NCBI RefSeq assembly: GCF_000369405.1
Contig: NZ_KB849998.1
Span: forward strand, 242,219 to 306,218
Direction: 5' to 3'
Source: Acinetobacter sp. ANC 3929
GTDB lineage: Bacteria > Pseudomonadota > Gammaproteobacteria > Pseudomonadales > Moraxellaceae
Length of the DNA: 64,000 nucleotides
Translations under genes and position numbers: made by a program
The notes under the pieces: model-generated
Seen by the model: the letters and a program-made list of their open reading frames with translations, nothing else
Told to the model about the DNA's origin: nothing
Database searches by the model: none
Shown here: positions 46,620 to 56,068 of the stretch, one piece after another
Numbering within the stretch: the first letter of the stretch is position 1
Layout: each line of letters opens with the position of its first letter

Positions 46620-46633
46620 GTTATTTCCTGGAT

Positions 46634-46668
46634 AAAAAAAACCTCAGTCATAGTGACTGAGGTTTTTT
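46634..46668. terminator. Intrinsic terminator between phosphatase and His-rich protein genes
   Basis: Long stem AAACCTCAGTCA / TGACTGAGGTTT with a 3-base loop and T-run in both directions. Confidence 0.85.
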
Positions 46669-46698
46669 GCAATATGATGAAAATATTGAATAAAGCGT

Positions 46699-48240
46699 TT
46701 ATTTAAATCCAAATGCTTCTTTTAATTTACTGAATACCCAAGCATTTTCACGTGTACCTTTAAACACTTGTGAGCCAGCACCCTCAGCAAATAGTAGGAC
46801 ATCCCCACCACCATGTGTTTCAGAACCAGGACTACCGAGTTTAACGCCGACTTGTTGCAAGTAATCATCTGCCGCCGCTTCATCATCAGTAATATCAATA
46901 CGTGAAGTTGGGCGTGGTCCACCACCATTACCAAAGACCAACGTGGTTGAAGTTTTACCCTTCGCATCAAAGTTAGGTGCATGCTTCTTACCATCAGCCA
47001 ACACACGCGTGCGCGTATCTGTTGCTTTGGCTTCTTGATAGCTATAACTTAAACCCAAGATACCTGGGTTGGTCGCAGTTGTTTTTCCAGTACGCGCGGT
47101 ATAACCATTAAAGGTCATGGTATGGTCATGGTCGGCAGTCACCACGATCAAGGTATTCTTTAGCTCAGGATCCGTTTTCTTGATTTTATCCAAGGCTGTC
47201 TTGATCGCATTATCAAATGCAATGGTGTCGTGTAGTGCACGTTTGGCATTGGTTCCATGTAAAGCATGGTCAATACGACCACCCTCAACCATCAAGAAAA
47301 AGCCTTTGCCCGCGGTATCTTGTGCCTGTAGTAAATCAATCGATTTTGCTGTCATTTCAGCTAGAGTTGGCTGGTTTGGCGCAGTTCTCGCGCGATCCAA
47401 ATCATATTCTAGATGTGAGGTTGCGGAATAAAGACCAATATACTTTTTATTCAATGGTGCTGCATCCATCTCTGCTTTGGTCGCACCTACAGTATAATTT
47501 TTAGCCTTCAACTCATTGAGTAAATTACGCCCATCAATACGCCCTTTTTTATTGTCGGTCGCATTAAAAGGCGTGAAATGATTACGTCCACCACCCATTA
47601 ATACATCCACACCATCTAGCAATTTTGTATTGTAACCTACCCCACCTGGAATCACCTGACGTGCAATCTCAAACTGTGCATTACGATTACACACATGAGC
47701 GAATGTCGCAGCGGGAGTTGCATGGGTCAACTCGGTGGTGGTAATCGCCCCAACTTTTTTACCATTGGCTTTGGCAAGTTCTAAAATTGTTTCCGCAGGA
47801 CTACCAGCAGCGACACTTGAGCCTGGTGTTGGGCAATTGTTAATGGCATTCGATACTTTAGTTACACCATCTGGCGCAGTACCTGCACTTGGTTCAACTG
47901 CGATGGTTCCAGGTGTCATCCCAATCACTTCATTTCGGGTTTTCTTCCCCGTCATATAGGCCGCCATAGAAGGCGCACTGTCTGTGGTTTGACCATCTTC
48001 TGAATATGTCTTAATTCTGACGGTACGGCGCAAGGTGTCCATGGTTAATTTACCAGATTCACCGTAGCCATAAATTCGGCTTGCCGTGACTGTGGTTGGC
48101 CCCATACCATCACCTAAAAAGAAAATGATATTCTTGGCTTCACCCGCAGCCTGTGCACCCGTACTTGCAGCAAGTAATGCAACAGTTAAAGCAGAGGCTT
48201 TCATACCGAACTGACCTAATTTAAATTGTTTTAACATCAT
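46699..48240 (-). CDS. Alkaline phosphatase, PhoA superfamily (secreted copy)
   Basis: A 513-residue protein with a cleavable signal (ending AQAA). Active-site features of the alkaline phosphatase fold are visible: metal-binding FLGDGMG, the phosphoserine motif TDSAPSMAAYMTG, VEGGRIDHALHG, TADHDHTM and the late ETHGGGDV. It releases phosphate from monoesters in the periplasm. It lies 17 bases downstream of a lipoprotein paralogue on the same strand, in one operon. A GGAG precedes the ATG pair. The two copies differ mainly in membrane attachment. Confidence 0.9.
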   Translation of the reverse strand: MMLKQFKLGQFGMKASALTVALLAASTGAQAAGEAKNIIFFLGDGMGPTTVTASRIYGYGESGKLTMDTLRRTVRIKTYSEDGQTTDSAPSMAAYMTGKKTRNEVIGMTPGTIAVEPSAGTAPDGVTKVSNAINNCPTPGSSVAAGSPAETILELAKANGKKVGAITTTELTHATPAATFAHVCNRNAQFEIARQVIPGGVGYNTKLLDGVDVLMGGGRNHFTPFNATDNKKGRIDGRNLLNELKAKNYTVGATKAEMDAAPLNKKYIGLYSATSHLEYDLDRARTAPNQPTLAEMTAKSIDLLQAQDTAGKGFFLMVEGGRIDHALHGTNAKRALHDTIAFDNAIKTALDKIKKTDPELKNTLIVVTADHDHTMTFNGYTARTGKTTATNPGILGLSYSYQEAKATDTRTRVLADGKKHAPNFDAKGKTSTTLVFGNGGGPRPTSRIDITDDEAAADDYLQQVGVKLGSPGSETHGGGDVLLFAEGAGSQVFKGTRENAWVFSKLKEAFGFK

Positions 48241-48257
48241 CGTTCTCCAGTCTGTTG

Positions 48258-49850
48258 TTATTTATCTAGGCCAATGGCTTTACGAACTAAGTTAAATACT
48301 TCGATATTTTCTAGACTACCGTGGAAGTTGTCTGAGCCGACACCGATTGCACCAAGGAATACATCGGTACCGCCATGTGTTTCGCTATCCGCAAAACCAG
48401 TTTGCACCACGGCTTCTTGTTGGAAATCATCTGCAGCCGTACCTATACACCAACCCTCTTTGTCAATGTCCGTTCCACGGCTATCGGTATATTTACCTGC
48501 TGGGCCTGCGACTGGATTACAGCTATCGTTATCCACTAACTTACCACGTGCTTCAAGACGGTTATCATCTAGGCGCTTTTTACCAGTACCAAAGCCAATA
48601 ATTGGATACGGTGTTCCGTTTTCATCAGTGGCATAGCCAGCTTTGTTATAGTTTTTAACCAAACCTAATACGCTGGTCTCAGCACCTTTTACATATTTAC
48701 CTGTACGTTTCGCATAACCATTCAAGACCATGGTATGGTCATGGTCAGCAGTCACCACGATCAATGTATTCTTGAGTTCTGGATCTGTTTTTTTAACTTT
48801 ATCAATCGCTGCTTTAATCGCATTATCAAAAGCAACTGTATCTTGTAATGCACGTTTTGCATTGGTGTCATGTAAGGCATGGTCAATACGTCCGCCCTCA
48901 ACCATCAAGAAGAAGCTTTTATTTTTCGCTTGTAAGACATCAATTGCCTTGGTGGTCATATCTGCAAGACTTGGCTCATCAATCTTCTTATTGGTACGAT
49001 CTAGGTCATAGTTCATATGACTGGCATTGAATAAGCCCAATAATTTTTTGGTCTTGGTTGGATCGATTTTGGTCAAATCACTACCCGTTGTAACAAAGCT
49101 ATAACCTTGATCTTGCATTTCTTTGACCAGATCACGACCATCAGCACGCTTACCACCTGATACAGTCGTTGGTTTAAACTGGCGTAAGCCGCCACCCAAG
49201 ACCACATCCACACCATCATTTAATTTGGTGTTATACGCCCCCCATCCAGTACCCTTCCCTGCAGGAACCAGTTGCGCTGCAATATCATTTTCAGCATCAC
49301 GATGACAAACATGTGCATAGGTCGTTGCTGGTGTTGCATGGGTAATACGGGTTGTAGTTACGAGTCCCGTACCCATGCCTTGTGCTTTGGCAAGTTCAAG
49401 TAAGGTTTCTGCAGGTTTCTTGCCTTTATTCTCTGCAACATCATCACAGGTACTGGTACCATCTGCTTTCGGTGGAGATGCGATCGTTCCTGTCTGCATG
49501 GAAATGACTTCATTTTTCATTTTCACGCCAGTCATATAGGCAGCCATTGACGGTGCACTATCCGTCACCTGACCATCTTCTGAAAAAGTACGAACAAACG
49601 CTGTTTCTGGGAGTGTATCTATGGTCAAATCACCATCTTCACCAACAGAATAAATACGCGATGCAGTTAAGGTGGTAATCCCCATCCCATCGCCTAAAAA
49701 GAAAATGACATTTTTCGCTGTTGGTGTTTTTGGTACTTCTGCTTTTTCATTATTATCATTATCGTTACAGGCGACCATCCCACCCGATAAGACTGCTATC
49801 AAACTGACCGCCAATAGCTTTTTGGAAAAGCTCATCTTTGATAAGAACAT
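48258..49850 (-). CDS. Alkaline phosphatase, PhoA superfamily (lipoprotein copy)
   Basis: A 530-residue paralogue of the gene at 46699. It shares FFLGDGMG, TDSAPSMAAYMTG, VEGGRIDHALHD and TADHDHTM. Instead of a cleavable signal it has a lipobox (MVAC, Cys28) followed by a short acidic DNDNN linker, so it should be membrane-tethered. It is the first gene of the two-gene unit. Pho-box-like repeats lie 62-90 bases upstream of its start. The acidic linker resembles the one after the lipid Cys of the nearby PhoX protein. Confidence 0.9.
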   Translation of the reverse strand: MFLSKMSFSKKLLAVSLIAVLSGGMVACNDNDNNEKAEVPKTPTAKNVIFFLGDGMGITTLTASRIYSVGEDGDLTIDTLPETAFVRTFSEDGQVTDSAPSMAAYMTGVKMKNEVISMQTGTIASPPKADGTSTCDDVAENKGKKPAETLLELAKAQGMGTGLVTTTRITHATPATTYAHVCHRDAENDIAAQLVPAGKGTGWGAYNTKLNDGVDVVLGGGLRQFKPTTVSGGKRADGRDLVKEMQDQGYSFVTTGSDLTKIDPTKTKKLLGLFNASHMNYDLDRTNKKIDEPSLADMTTKAIDVLQAKNKSFFLMVEGGRIDHALHDTNAKRALQDTVAFDNAIKAAIDKVKKTDPELKNTLIVVTADHDHTMVLNGYAKRTGKYVKGAETSVLGLVKNYNKAGYATDENGTPYPIIGFGTGKKRLDDNRLEARGKLVDNDSCNPVAGPAGKYTDSRGTDIDKEGWCIGTAADDFQQEAVVQTGFADSETHGGTDVFLGAIGVGSDNFHGSLENIEVFNLVRKAIGLDK

Positions 49851-49911
49851 AAAATATCCCCAGATTTATTGTTTGGACGTAATTTCGTTGCATAGACCAT
49901 AACAATGCTGG

Positions 49912-49940
49912 GTGACCCTTTTATGTCACCTTGATGACAA
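49912..49940 (-). promoter_or_regulatory. Pho-box-like repeats upstream of phosphatase operon
   Basis: Read on the minus strand: TTGTCAT, CAAG, GTGACAT, AAAA, GGGTCAC. These are three 7-base units at an exact 11-base period. The first matches the PhoB half-site consensus at 6 of 7 positions; the others are weaker (5 of 7). Confidence 0.6.
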
Positions 49941-49991
49941 TATTATTTCATCTTGTTGTTTTATATAAAAATTATGTTATAACATATCAAG

Positions 49992-50774
49992 TCAATCAAC
50001 TAACGTAATTTGAAGATCAACAATTTTTCCATGCTGCTCACCCTGTTGAGTTTTTTCCAGCCAATGCCATTGTGTTTGCGTCAGTCTTAAAAAATTAGAG
50101 CATCGTGTGCCATAAATTGGACTTTGAATAAAGGTTGAAGACAGCAAAGCTTCCATGTCTGTATTGATTCCCGTATCGGGTAACAGATCTGGAATGACTT
50201 TTCTCTCGTCTTCTAAAATATCCCAAGCAGCATTGTTTAATGTTAACGCTGATACTTGTGACTGTTGTAGCATCGGTAGAAATTCTTGCGTAAAGCGCTG
50301 ACGTAAATGTCTGGTTTTCTGCCAATCTTCAGACATGAGTCCATTTGAGACCACGTAGACACCATTGGCGAGGACTTGTGGAGCTTCACCACGGTTGCTC
50401 ATATAAACGGCTTGTTCTGTATCGCCAACAAACACATTAAACCCCGCATAGTCCTGTTGCTGCTGTTCCAACTGTCGTGCAAAACGAATCGGAGCCAAAT
50501 CACTTTCTAAAAAGGATTGGATCAAATGCCCTCGCGAAGTTGTATATTTATTTTGATCTCGCCCATTGCGAAAATTGGTGACAATTGCCCAACGCCCCGA
50601 CGCTGTAACCCCCATCCAGGTGCCACCCGACTGTAAGTCCTGCCCTGCAAAAATGTTGCTGTTTTCCCATGGATGCAAAAGCGAACTTGGCCGATGATAA
50701 AATTCATCACGATTTGAAATAAGGCACAGTGGCATCTCATCTAGCACTTGCCATGCAAAAGCGACAATACACAT
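49992..50774 (-). CDS. NRDE-family (TANGO2-like) protein
   Basis: A 260-residue cytoplasmic protein beginning MCIVAFAW with the family signature SNRDEFYHRP shortly after, and GTRCSNFL near the C-terminus. NRDE/TANGO2 proteins carry an Ntn-hydrolase-like fold with a Cys at position 2, as here. Heme trafficking has been proposed for some members. The biochemical role here is not known. It is divergent from lgt, with 109 bases between them. Confidence 0.85.
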   Translation of the reverse strand: MCIVAFAWQVLDEMPLCLISNRDEFYHRPSSLLHPWENSNIFAGQDLQSGGTWMGVTASGRWAIVTNFRNGRDQNKYTTSRGHLIQSFLESDLAPIRFARQLEQQQQDYAGFNVFVGDTEQAVYMSNRGEAPQVLANGVYVVSNGLMSEDWQKTRHLRQRFTQEFLPMLQQSQVSALTLNNAAWDILEDERKVIPDLLPDTGINTDMEALLSSTFIQSPIYGTRCSNFLRLTQTQWHWLEKTQQGEQHGKIVDLQITLVD

Positions 50775-50883
50775 AGATTCTTTTTCTCACATATTCGGAA
50801 CATTGATCTTTCACATTGAATGTACAACATTTTTAACATCATTCCGCTACAATCTGCTCAAAATATAAAATTGAGGAACAGCA

Positions 50884-51696
50884 ATGCTGACCTATCCAAA
50901 TATTGATCCGGTTGCGCTGAGCTTAGGACCAGTCAAAGTGCACTGGTATGGACTGATGTATCTCTTGGCTTTTCTATGTGCATGGGGTTTAGCATCATAT
51001 CGCGCTAAACAACGAGATGGCTGGACAAGTGACATGGTTTCTGACCTAGTCTTTTACGGCGCACTTGGTGTGGTCCTGGGTGGTCGTGTCGGCTATGTCC
51101 TGTTTTATGAATTTGATAAATTCCTAGAAAATCCACTGTGGTTATTCCAAGTCTGGACAGGCGGCATGAGCTTCCACGGCGGCTTCCTTGGTGTCATGAT
51201 TGCAATGCTATTTTGGTGTAAAAAATACCAAAAGACTTGGTTCCAAACCTTGGATTTTATTGCCCCATGTGTACCAACAGGTTTGATGTTCGGACGTTTT
51301 GGTAACTTTATTGGTGGTGAACTTTACGGTCGTCAAGTCCAAGATCCAAGCTATCCATTTGGCATGATTTTCCCAGCCGATCCATTAGGTCTAGTTCGCC
51401 ATCCATCACAAATCTATCAAGCACTCTGTGAAGGTTTGATCCTGTTCATCGTACTTTGGTGGTTCAGTTCTAAGCCTCGCCCACGTATGGCGGTTTCAGC
51501 GGTGTTTCTCGTCGGCTATGGTATTGCTCGCTTCTTTATGGAATTCTTCCGCGAACCCGATGCAGACCAAGGCTATATCCTCTTCGGCTGGATGACAAAA
51601 GGGCAGATCCTCAGTTTCCCAATGATTATTATTGGCCTATGGATGATCTGGTACGCCTATCGTAAAAACATCTATGATTGGCAATTAAAGAAATAA
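50884..51696 (+). CDS. lgt: Prolipoprotein diacylglyceryl transferase Lgt
   Basis: A 270-residue inner-membrane enzyme with about seven helices. The HGGFLGVM motif and the signature [14 protein letters not shown] with its essential Arg/Asn are present. Lgt transfers diacylglycerol from phosphatidylglycerol to the lipobox Cys, the first step for every lipoprotein in this window. AGGAACA precedes the ATG. It is monocistronic with a terminator right after the stop. Confidence 0.96.
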   Translation: MLTYPNIDPVALSLGPVKVHWYGLMYLLAFLCAWGLASYRAKQRDGWTSDMVSDLVFYGALGVVLGGRVGYVLFYEFDKFLENPLWLFQVWTGGMSFHGGFLGVMIAMLFWCKKYQKTWFQTLDFIAPCVPTGLMFGRFGNFIGGELYGRQVQDPSYPFGMIFPADPLGLVRHPSQIYQALCEGLILFIVLWWFSSKPRPRMAVSAVFLVGYGIARFFMEFFREPDADQGYILFGWMTKGQILSFPMIIIGLWMIWYAYRKNIYDWQLKK

Positions 51697-51699
51697 CAG

Positions 51700-51725
51700 A
51701 ATGGGAGCGAATGCTCCCATTTTTA
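51700..51725 (+). terminator. Intrinsic terminator after lgt
   Basis: Stem AATGGGAGC / GCTCCCATT with a 4-base loop and T-run. Confidence 0.85.
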
Positions 51726-51785
51726 TTTCCACAATGAAGCCAGTTTATCGCTTGATCGGAAACAGCGTATAGTAAATTGATCCAG

Positions 51786-52172
51786 ATGAGGAGCGATGCA
51801 ATCCATGAACAAAGTCAGGGCATTCCAGCTTTAAAAGCCACGAACTATTCCTTTGCCTGTCTCCCACAACTTCATCAACACCTTGTCATCCAAATTAAAA
51901 AATCTCTCGGGCTGAGTTTTAACGACCAAGATCAGCCACATCGCGTCTGTTTTGCCAACCAAAATGCAGAACTATAAAATGCCTATAAACAAGTTTTTAC
52001 AGCACTTGATCTGCTGGATTATATCTATGTAATTTTAATCTCAGACCAGCAAAATGCAGAAAAAGTACAACTACAGCATCCTGCCTTGGCTTCAACGCCC
52101 TTCCCAACTGACAGTCTTATTTTCTGGAGATTGGTCGCAACAGGACGGCAATATCGATATGCTCTGGCTTAA
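51786..52172 (+). pseudogene. Possible decayed gene with in-frame stop
   Basis: An ATG (51786) with upstream sequence opens a frame that continues for about 128 codons but is broken by a TAA at 51975-51977. Past that stop the same frame remains open for 64 codons, with ordinary-looking protein sequence (NAYKQVFTALDLLDYIYVILI), and ends at a TAA that overlaps the convergent wrbA gene by four bases. I recognise no family. It could be a pseudogene of a small cytoplasmic protein or simply non-coding. The otherwise empty 470-base gap in a compact region favours a remnant. Confidence 0.35.
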
Positions 52173-52768
52173 AGTTTTCCAGCCAAAGCTTTCACCACAT
52201 CACCTAAACGTTTCCCCTGCGCTTCACATAAGATTTTTTCATCTTGGCTGATACTTTGATCATGTCTTGGCCCGCTGACATGGCTTGCGCCATATGGTGT
52301 TCCACCGGTTTTGGTATTGGATAATGCGGGGATTGAATTTGGTAATCCCATAATCATCATGCCGTGATGAAACAACGGTGGTAACATCGTCAATAATGTA
52401 CTTTCCTGTCCACCATGCATCGAACCCGAAGAGGTAAACACACAAGCAGGTTTATTATGCAACGCACCATTTAACCATAAACTGGTGGTTTGATCCCAAA
52501 AGTACTTCATCTCACTGGCCATATTGCCAAACCGTGTGGGTGAACCCAGTGCTAATCCAGCGCAATGTGTCAGATCATCTAAACTACAATAAATATCACC
52601 ATCTTCAGGAATACTGGCTTCCGCTTGAGTCACAACTGGGGCCAAATTCGGTACGGTTCGAATGCGAGCAGTAACGCCAGCGGCTTCAATTCCATCGGCA
52701 ATCAGATGCGCCATTTGCTTGGTGGAACCGTATTTACTGTAATAAAGAACAAGAACGTAAGGTTGCAT
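52169..52768 (-). CDS. wrbA: NAD(P)H:quinone oxidoreductase WrbA (flavodoxin-like)
   Basis: A 199-residue protein with the flavodoxin-type FMN loop YYSKYGSTKQMA at the N-terminus, LGSPTRFGNMASEMKYFWDQT, and the FTSSGSMHGGQE segment, all characteristic of WrbA. It reduces quinones by two electrons and protects against oxidative stress. The start at 52768 begins directly before the first beta strand. An upstream extension to 52798 lacks support and would overlap the divergent gene. It is divergent from the YihY-family gene. Confidence 0.9.
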   Translation of the reverse strand: MQPYVLVLYYSKYGSTKQMAHLIADGIEAAGVTARIRTVPNLAPVVTQAEASIPEDGDIYCSLDDLTHCAGLALGSPTRFGNMASEMKYFWDQTTSLWLNGALHNKPACVFTSSGSMHGGQESTLLTMLPPLFHHGMMIMGLPNSIPALSNTKTGGTPYGASHVSGPRHDQSISQDEKILCEAQGKRLGDVVKALAGKL

Positions 52769-52881
52769 CACTTTCAAGAATTTTGTTAAAAAGAACACTA
52801 TACGACATTTTTTACTTTTTAAGCTGTAGTAAATCCTGTGATTGCACCGGATTTTTATTAAAAATAACTAGGATAGAACCC

Positions 52882-54132
52882 ATGATCTTAAAGCGTTATC
52901 TAAAAAATCTGCCCTTTTTAGAGAAAACATGGTTTCAATTTATTGTGTTTGTGTTACGACGTTTCGAAGCAGATCGCTGCCGAGAACAAGCGGGAGGACT
53001 CACCTACACCACACTGTTTGCTGTAGTTCCGATGCTGACTGTGTTTTTGGTGATTATTTCTTCAATCAAAGCGCTAGAACCCGCCAGACAACAACTGCAA
53101 CAACTGATTTATAGTAACTTCTTACCGAAAAGTACCATCGCTTTTGACAAAGCTTTAAATGCTTTTACTGAAAAATCCAGCAACCTGACTATTATTGGTG
53201 TGCTATTCCTGTTTATCACCACAGTACTGATGCTGACGTCGATTGAAAATGTATTTAATCGGATTTGGCGTGTCAAAGAAACTCGTACAGGTTTAGTCGG
53301 ATTCATGCGTTATTGGACCATTATTTCACTGGGACCCATTATTTTGGGCAGCGCCTTTGCGCTGTCCTCTACAGTGGCTTCAATGAATATTCTGAGTAAT
53401 AACTTTGCTGGTTATCAGTTAGATGGCTCATTCCTGTTATGGCTGATCTCTTTTGTTTTAACCATTGTCGGTTTCTTTATTTTATATTGGACCATTCCCA
53501 ATCGGACTGTTCCTGTGTTTTCAGCCTTCATCGCAGCTTGCTTTAGTGCCACTGTCTTTGAAGTTTTAAAACGCTTTTTTGGCTGGGTAATGAGCAACTT
53601 CACCAGTTATGAAATCGTCTATGGTGCCTTTGCGGCAGTCCCGATTTTCCTTCTATGGATCTATTTATCTTGGAATATTATCTTATTGGGTGTTGAAATC
53701 AGTTACGCCCTGACTGCCTTTCATTCAGGTAAAGAACAAAAGCGTCATCCAATTTTAATGATGCTGGATATACTGGAGTTATTTTATAAAAAACAGCAAA
53801 TCGGACAAAGCGTCAGTGAAAAAGAGCTGTTAAATATTATTGGTCGTGGTGAACTCGGCCGCTTACCATCTTTCATCTTGCAACTTGAAGCCCAAAACCT
53901 GATTATGCGAACCGATAAAGACGAATATGTATTGGTCCGTAATCTGGCTCAGGTGGATTTCTGGAGCTTTTTCACTGCCCTGCCTTATCCATTACCCTTA
54001 CGTCCTGATGTTGAGCATATCCATCAGGACGATGAATGGATGGAACGACTCGGCCCTTCTTTGGTTGAAAGTAATGATTATTTAGCAGCCAAGCTATCTA
54101 TTCCACTTTCCACCCTGTTTGAACAGAAGTAA
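52882..54132 (+). CDS. YihY/BrkB-family inner-membrane protein
   Basis: A 416-residue protein. Residues about 25-290 are a YihY/virulence-factor BrkB domain with six membrane helices, including the signature REQAGGLTYTTLFAVVPMLTVFL and FAAVPIFLLWIYLSW. A C-terminal cytoplasmic extension of about 130 residues includes a winged-helix-like segment. The transport or structural role of the family is unresolved; an early annotation as RNase BN is not accepted for this domain. The ATG at 52882 has AGGAT upstream. A 33-codon in-frame extension to 52783 is rejected. Confidence 0.85.
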   Translation: MILKRYLKNLPFLEKTWFQFIVFVLRRFEADRCREQAGGLTYTTLFAVVPMLTVFLVIISSIKALEPARQQLQQLIYSNFLPKSTIAFDKALNAFTEKSSNLTIIGVLFLFITTVLMLTSIENVFNRIWRVKETRTGLVGFMRYWTIISLGPIILGSAFALSSTVASMNILSNNFAGYQLDGSFLLWLISFVLTIVGFFILYWTIPNRTVPVFSAFIAACFSATVFEVLKRFFGWVMSNFTSYEIVYGAFAAVPIFLLWIYLSWNIILLGVEISYALTAFHSGKEQKRHPILMMLDILELFYKKQQIGQSVSEKELLNIIGRGELGRLPSFILQLEAQNLIMRTDKDEYVLVRNLAQVDFWSFFTALPYPLPLRPDVEHIHQDDEWMERLGPSLVESNDYLAAKLSIPLSTLFEQK

Positions 54133-54134
54133 CT

Positions 54135-54160
54135 AAAAGACCTCTTTCGAGGTCTTTTTT
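54135..54160. terminator. Bidirectional terminator
   Basis: Stem AAAAGACCTC / GAGGTCTTTT with a 4-base loop and T-run. It lies between the YihY-family gene and the convergent EamA gene, touching the stop of the latter. Confidence 0.82.
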
Positions 54161-55064
54161 ATTTCCTTAACCAACTCTGCAAACTCACCACTACAATTCC
54201 AACCAAAACCAATCCAGAGCCAATCACAAAGTTCAGCTCAATTTTTTCGCCCAATAACCACACGCCAAAAGCCATCCCGAATAAAGGCGTCAGGAAGGAA
54301 AAGACGCCAAGGCGGGAAGCCAAATAATTTCGTAGTAACCAGAACCACGCCAAGAAACTGGCGAAAGAAACCACCAAGGTGTGAAAAGCTAAACTCCCCA
54401 TCACCAAGGGGGTGAAATGAATCGTGGCTTGCCCAAGAACAAGAGCCGTGCCAAACAACAACACAAAACTACCCGCCAATTGATAAAACAAGGTTTGTGT
54501 GACTGCAGCTTGTGCAAGTGAAGATAAACGTACAGTAATGGTGGTTGCTGCCCAAGCAATACTGCCCGCCAAAGCGAGCAAGTCACCCCATAACATCTGC
54601 CGATCTGCAATCGATCCGCTCGAATTAGCACGTAAAAAAGTTACCACAATCCCGAAAAAGGCAATCGCAATCCCGCCCCATTGCAACATGCTTAAGCGCT
54701 CTGAAGGGAGTTTCCAATGTAATCCCAAGGCTACAAAAATCGGAGCGGTATACAGGAGCACCACTGCATGTGAAGCCGAGGTGAGCTGTAATGCTTGTGC
54801 CAATAAAAAGAATTCTAAAGAAAATAAAAAGGCAACCAATGCGCCCGCTTTCAAATTCTGGCGATTAAACAACTGACTGGTTTTATCGAAGTAAAGTAAA
54901 GGTAAAAGCAGTATGGCGGCAAGACCAGAACGCAGCGCGATTTGCATTAAGGGCGAAATATCAGGAGCTGCCATTTTTAAAATGACTTGTTGTAGTCCCC
55001 AGATCATACACAGTACGATCATCAGACCCGATGCCGTTGCATCTAATGCTTTACGCTCATCCAT
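54159..55064 (-). CDS. EamA/DMT-family transporter (second)
   Basis: A 301-residue membrane protein with about ten helices in two EamA repeats. The first helix is IVLCMIWGLQQVILKMAAP, typical of the family. Substrate unknown. It is divergent from an AraC regulator 107 bases away, repeating the arrangement at 20-22 kb, although the two transporters are only distantly alike. Control by the neighbouring regulator is inferred. Confidence 0.85.
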   Translation of the reverse strand: MDERKALDATASGLMIVLCMIWGLQQVILKMAAPDISPLMQIALRSGLAAILLLPLLYFDKTSQLFNRQNLKAGALVAFLFSLEFFLLAQALQLTSASHAVVLLYTAPIFVALGLHWKLPSERLSMLQWGGIAIAFFGIVVTFLRANSSGSIADRQMLWGDLLALAGSIAWAATTITVRLSSLAQAAVTQTLFYQLAGSFVLLFGTALVLGQATIHFTPLVMGSLAFHTLVVSFASFLAWFWLLRNYLASRLGVFSFLTPLFGMAFGVWLLGEKIELNFVIGSGLVLVGIVVVSLQSWLRK

Positions 55065-55171
55065 TGCGCGCTCCTGATTTTATGGTTTGAGCACCAATAT
55101 AAGACTGTCGTATTTTCATGATATAGTGAAATTACGACAATAGATGCGTATTTTCAGGCAATTCTCATGTT

Positions 55172-55972
55172 ATGAAAAAATCAGCACAAAGAATTCAAGA
55201 TTTTCAGCCAATCCCGACCTATAACGATATTCCAGCTCCCTTATGGCTCCAGATTCGTGATGCACCTGCAGAGACGTTCTACCCGCAGCACGCACACGCT
55301 TGGGGAGAATTTATTTATGCTTTTGATGGCGTGTTAGAAGTCAATATTGATCAAATTCATTATTTAACCCCGCCACCTTATGGGATTTGGCTACCACCGC
55401 ATTTACAACATAGCGGCATCAATCGTAACGAGGTCACCCATTGCACTCTATATATACATGAGTCGTTATGCCAAAACATGCCTCAACAGGCAGGTATCTT
55501 ATTGTCCGTACCCTTAGTTTCTGCGTTGCTCGAACATATCCACAAGTATCCCTTTTCTGAACAGGATCCAGAGTATTTACGCTTGCTTCAAGTGTTACTC
55601 GATTCACTCACCCATGCTGAGCTTGTTGGGAGTTATTTACCTACAACACAACATCCTGCACTCGCCAAAATACTGACTCATTTACATGAATTTCCTGCCG
55701 ATAACAGTACTTTGGAAGAACTGGCGCAAATGATCAATATGACCGAACGCACCCTTGCCCGCCATAGCCAAAAAGAGTTAGGAATGTCGTTGCATGAATG
55801 GCGACAGCGTTTAAAAGTGATGAAAGCCATGTCGATGTTGAATCAGGGTAAAACCATTGAAAATATTGCTTTGGATTTAGGTTATGCCAGCTCTTCGGCT
55901 TTTATTTATATGTTTAAACGTTGGATGCACTTTACCCCAGACCAATTCCGCAAACTGTATCAAGGCAGTTAA
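55172..55972 (+). CDS. AraC-family regulator with cupin domain
   Basis: A 266-residue regulator. Residues about 25-110 form an AraC-type cupin: FYPQHAHAWGEFIYAFDGVLEV and the later PPYGIWLPPHLQHSG show the metal-site-like histidines. Residues about 160-265 hold the two helix-turn-helix motifs, ending SSSAFIYMFKRWMHFTPDQFRKLY. This YdeO/NimR-like layout often controls an adjacent exporter, here the divergent EamA gene. Confidence 0.87.
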   Translation: MKKSAQRIQDFQPIPTYNDIPAPLWLQIRDAPAETFYPQHAHAWGEFIYAFDGVLEVNIDQIHYLTPPPYGIWLPPHLQHSGINRNEVTHCTLYIHESLCQNMPQQAGILLSVPLVSALLEHIHKYPFSEQDPEYLRLLQVLLDSLTHAELVGSYLPTTQHPALAKILTHLHEFPADNSTLEELAQMINMTERTLARHSQKELGMSLHEWRQRLKVMKAMSMLNQGKTIENIALDLGYASSSAFIYMFKRWMHFTPDQFRKLYQGS

Positions 55973-56068
55973 CATTTGACTGGGTTTGTATTTGGAGCAG
56001 AACAAAAACACATTTGTTGAGATATAAAAAATGACGCTGATTGAAAACCAGCGCCACAATATTTTAAC

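Noticed and set aside
47117..49305. Several 60-120-codon plus-strand frames opposite the two alkaline phosphatase genes
   Set aside because: They are shadows: parallel frames appear at the same relative place in both paralogues because the coding strand is conserved, and the minus-strand products show complete active sites.
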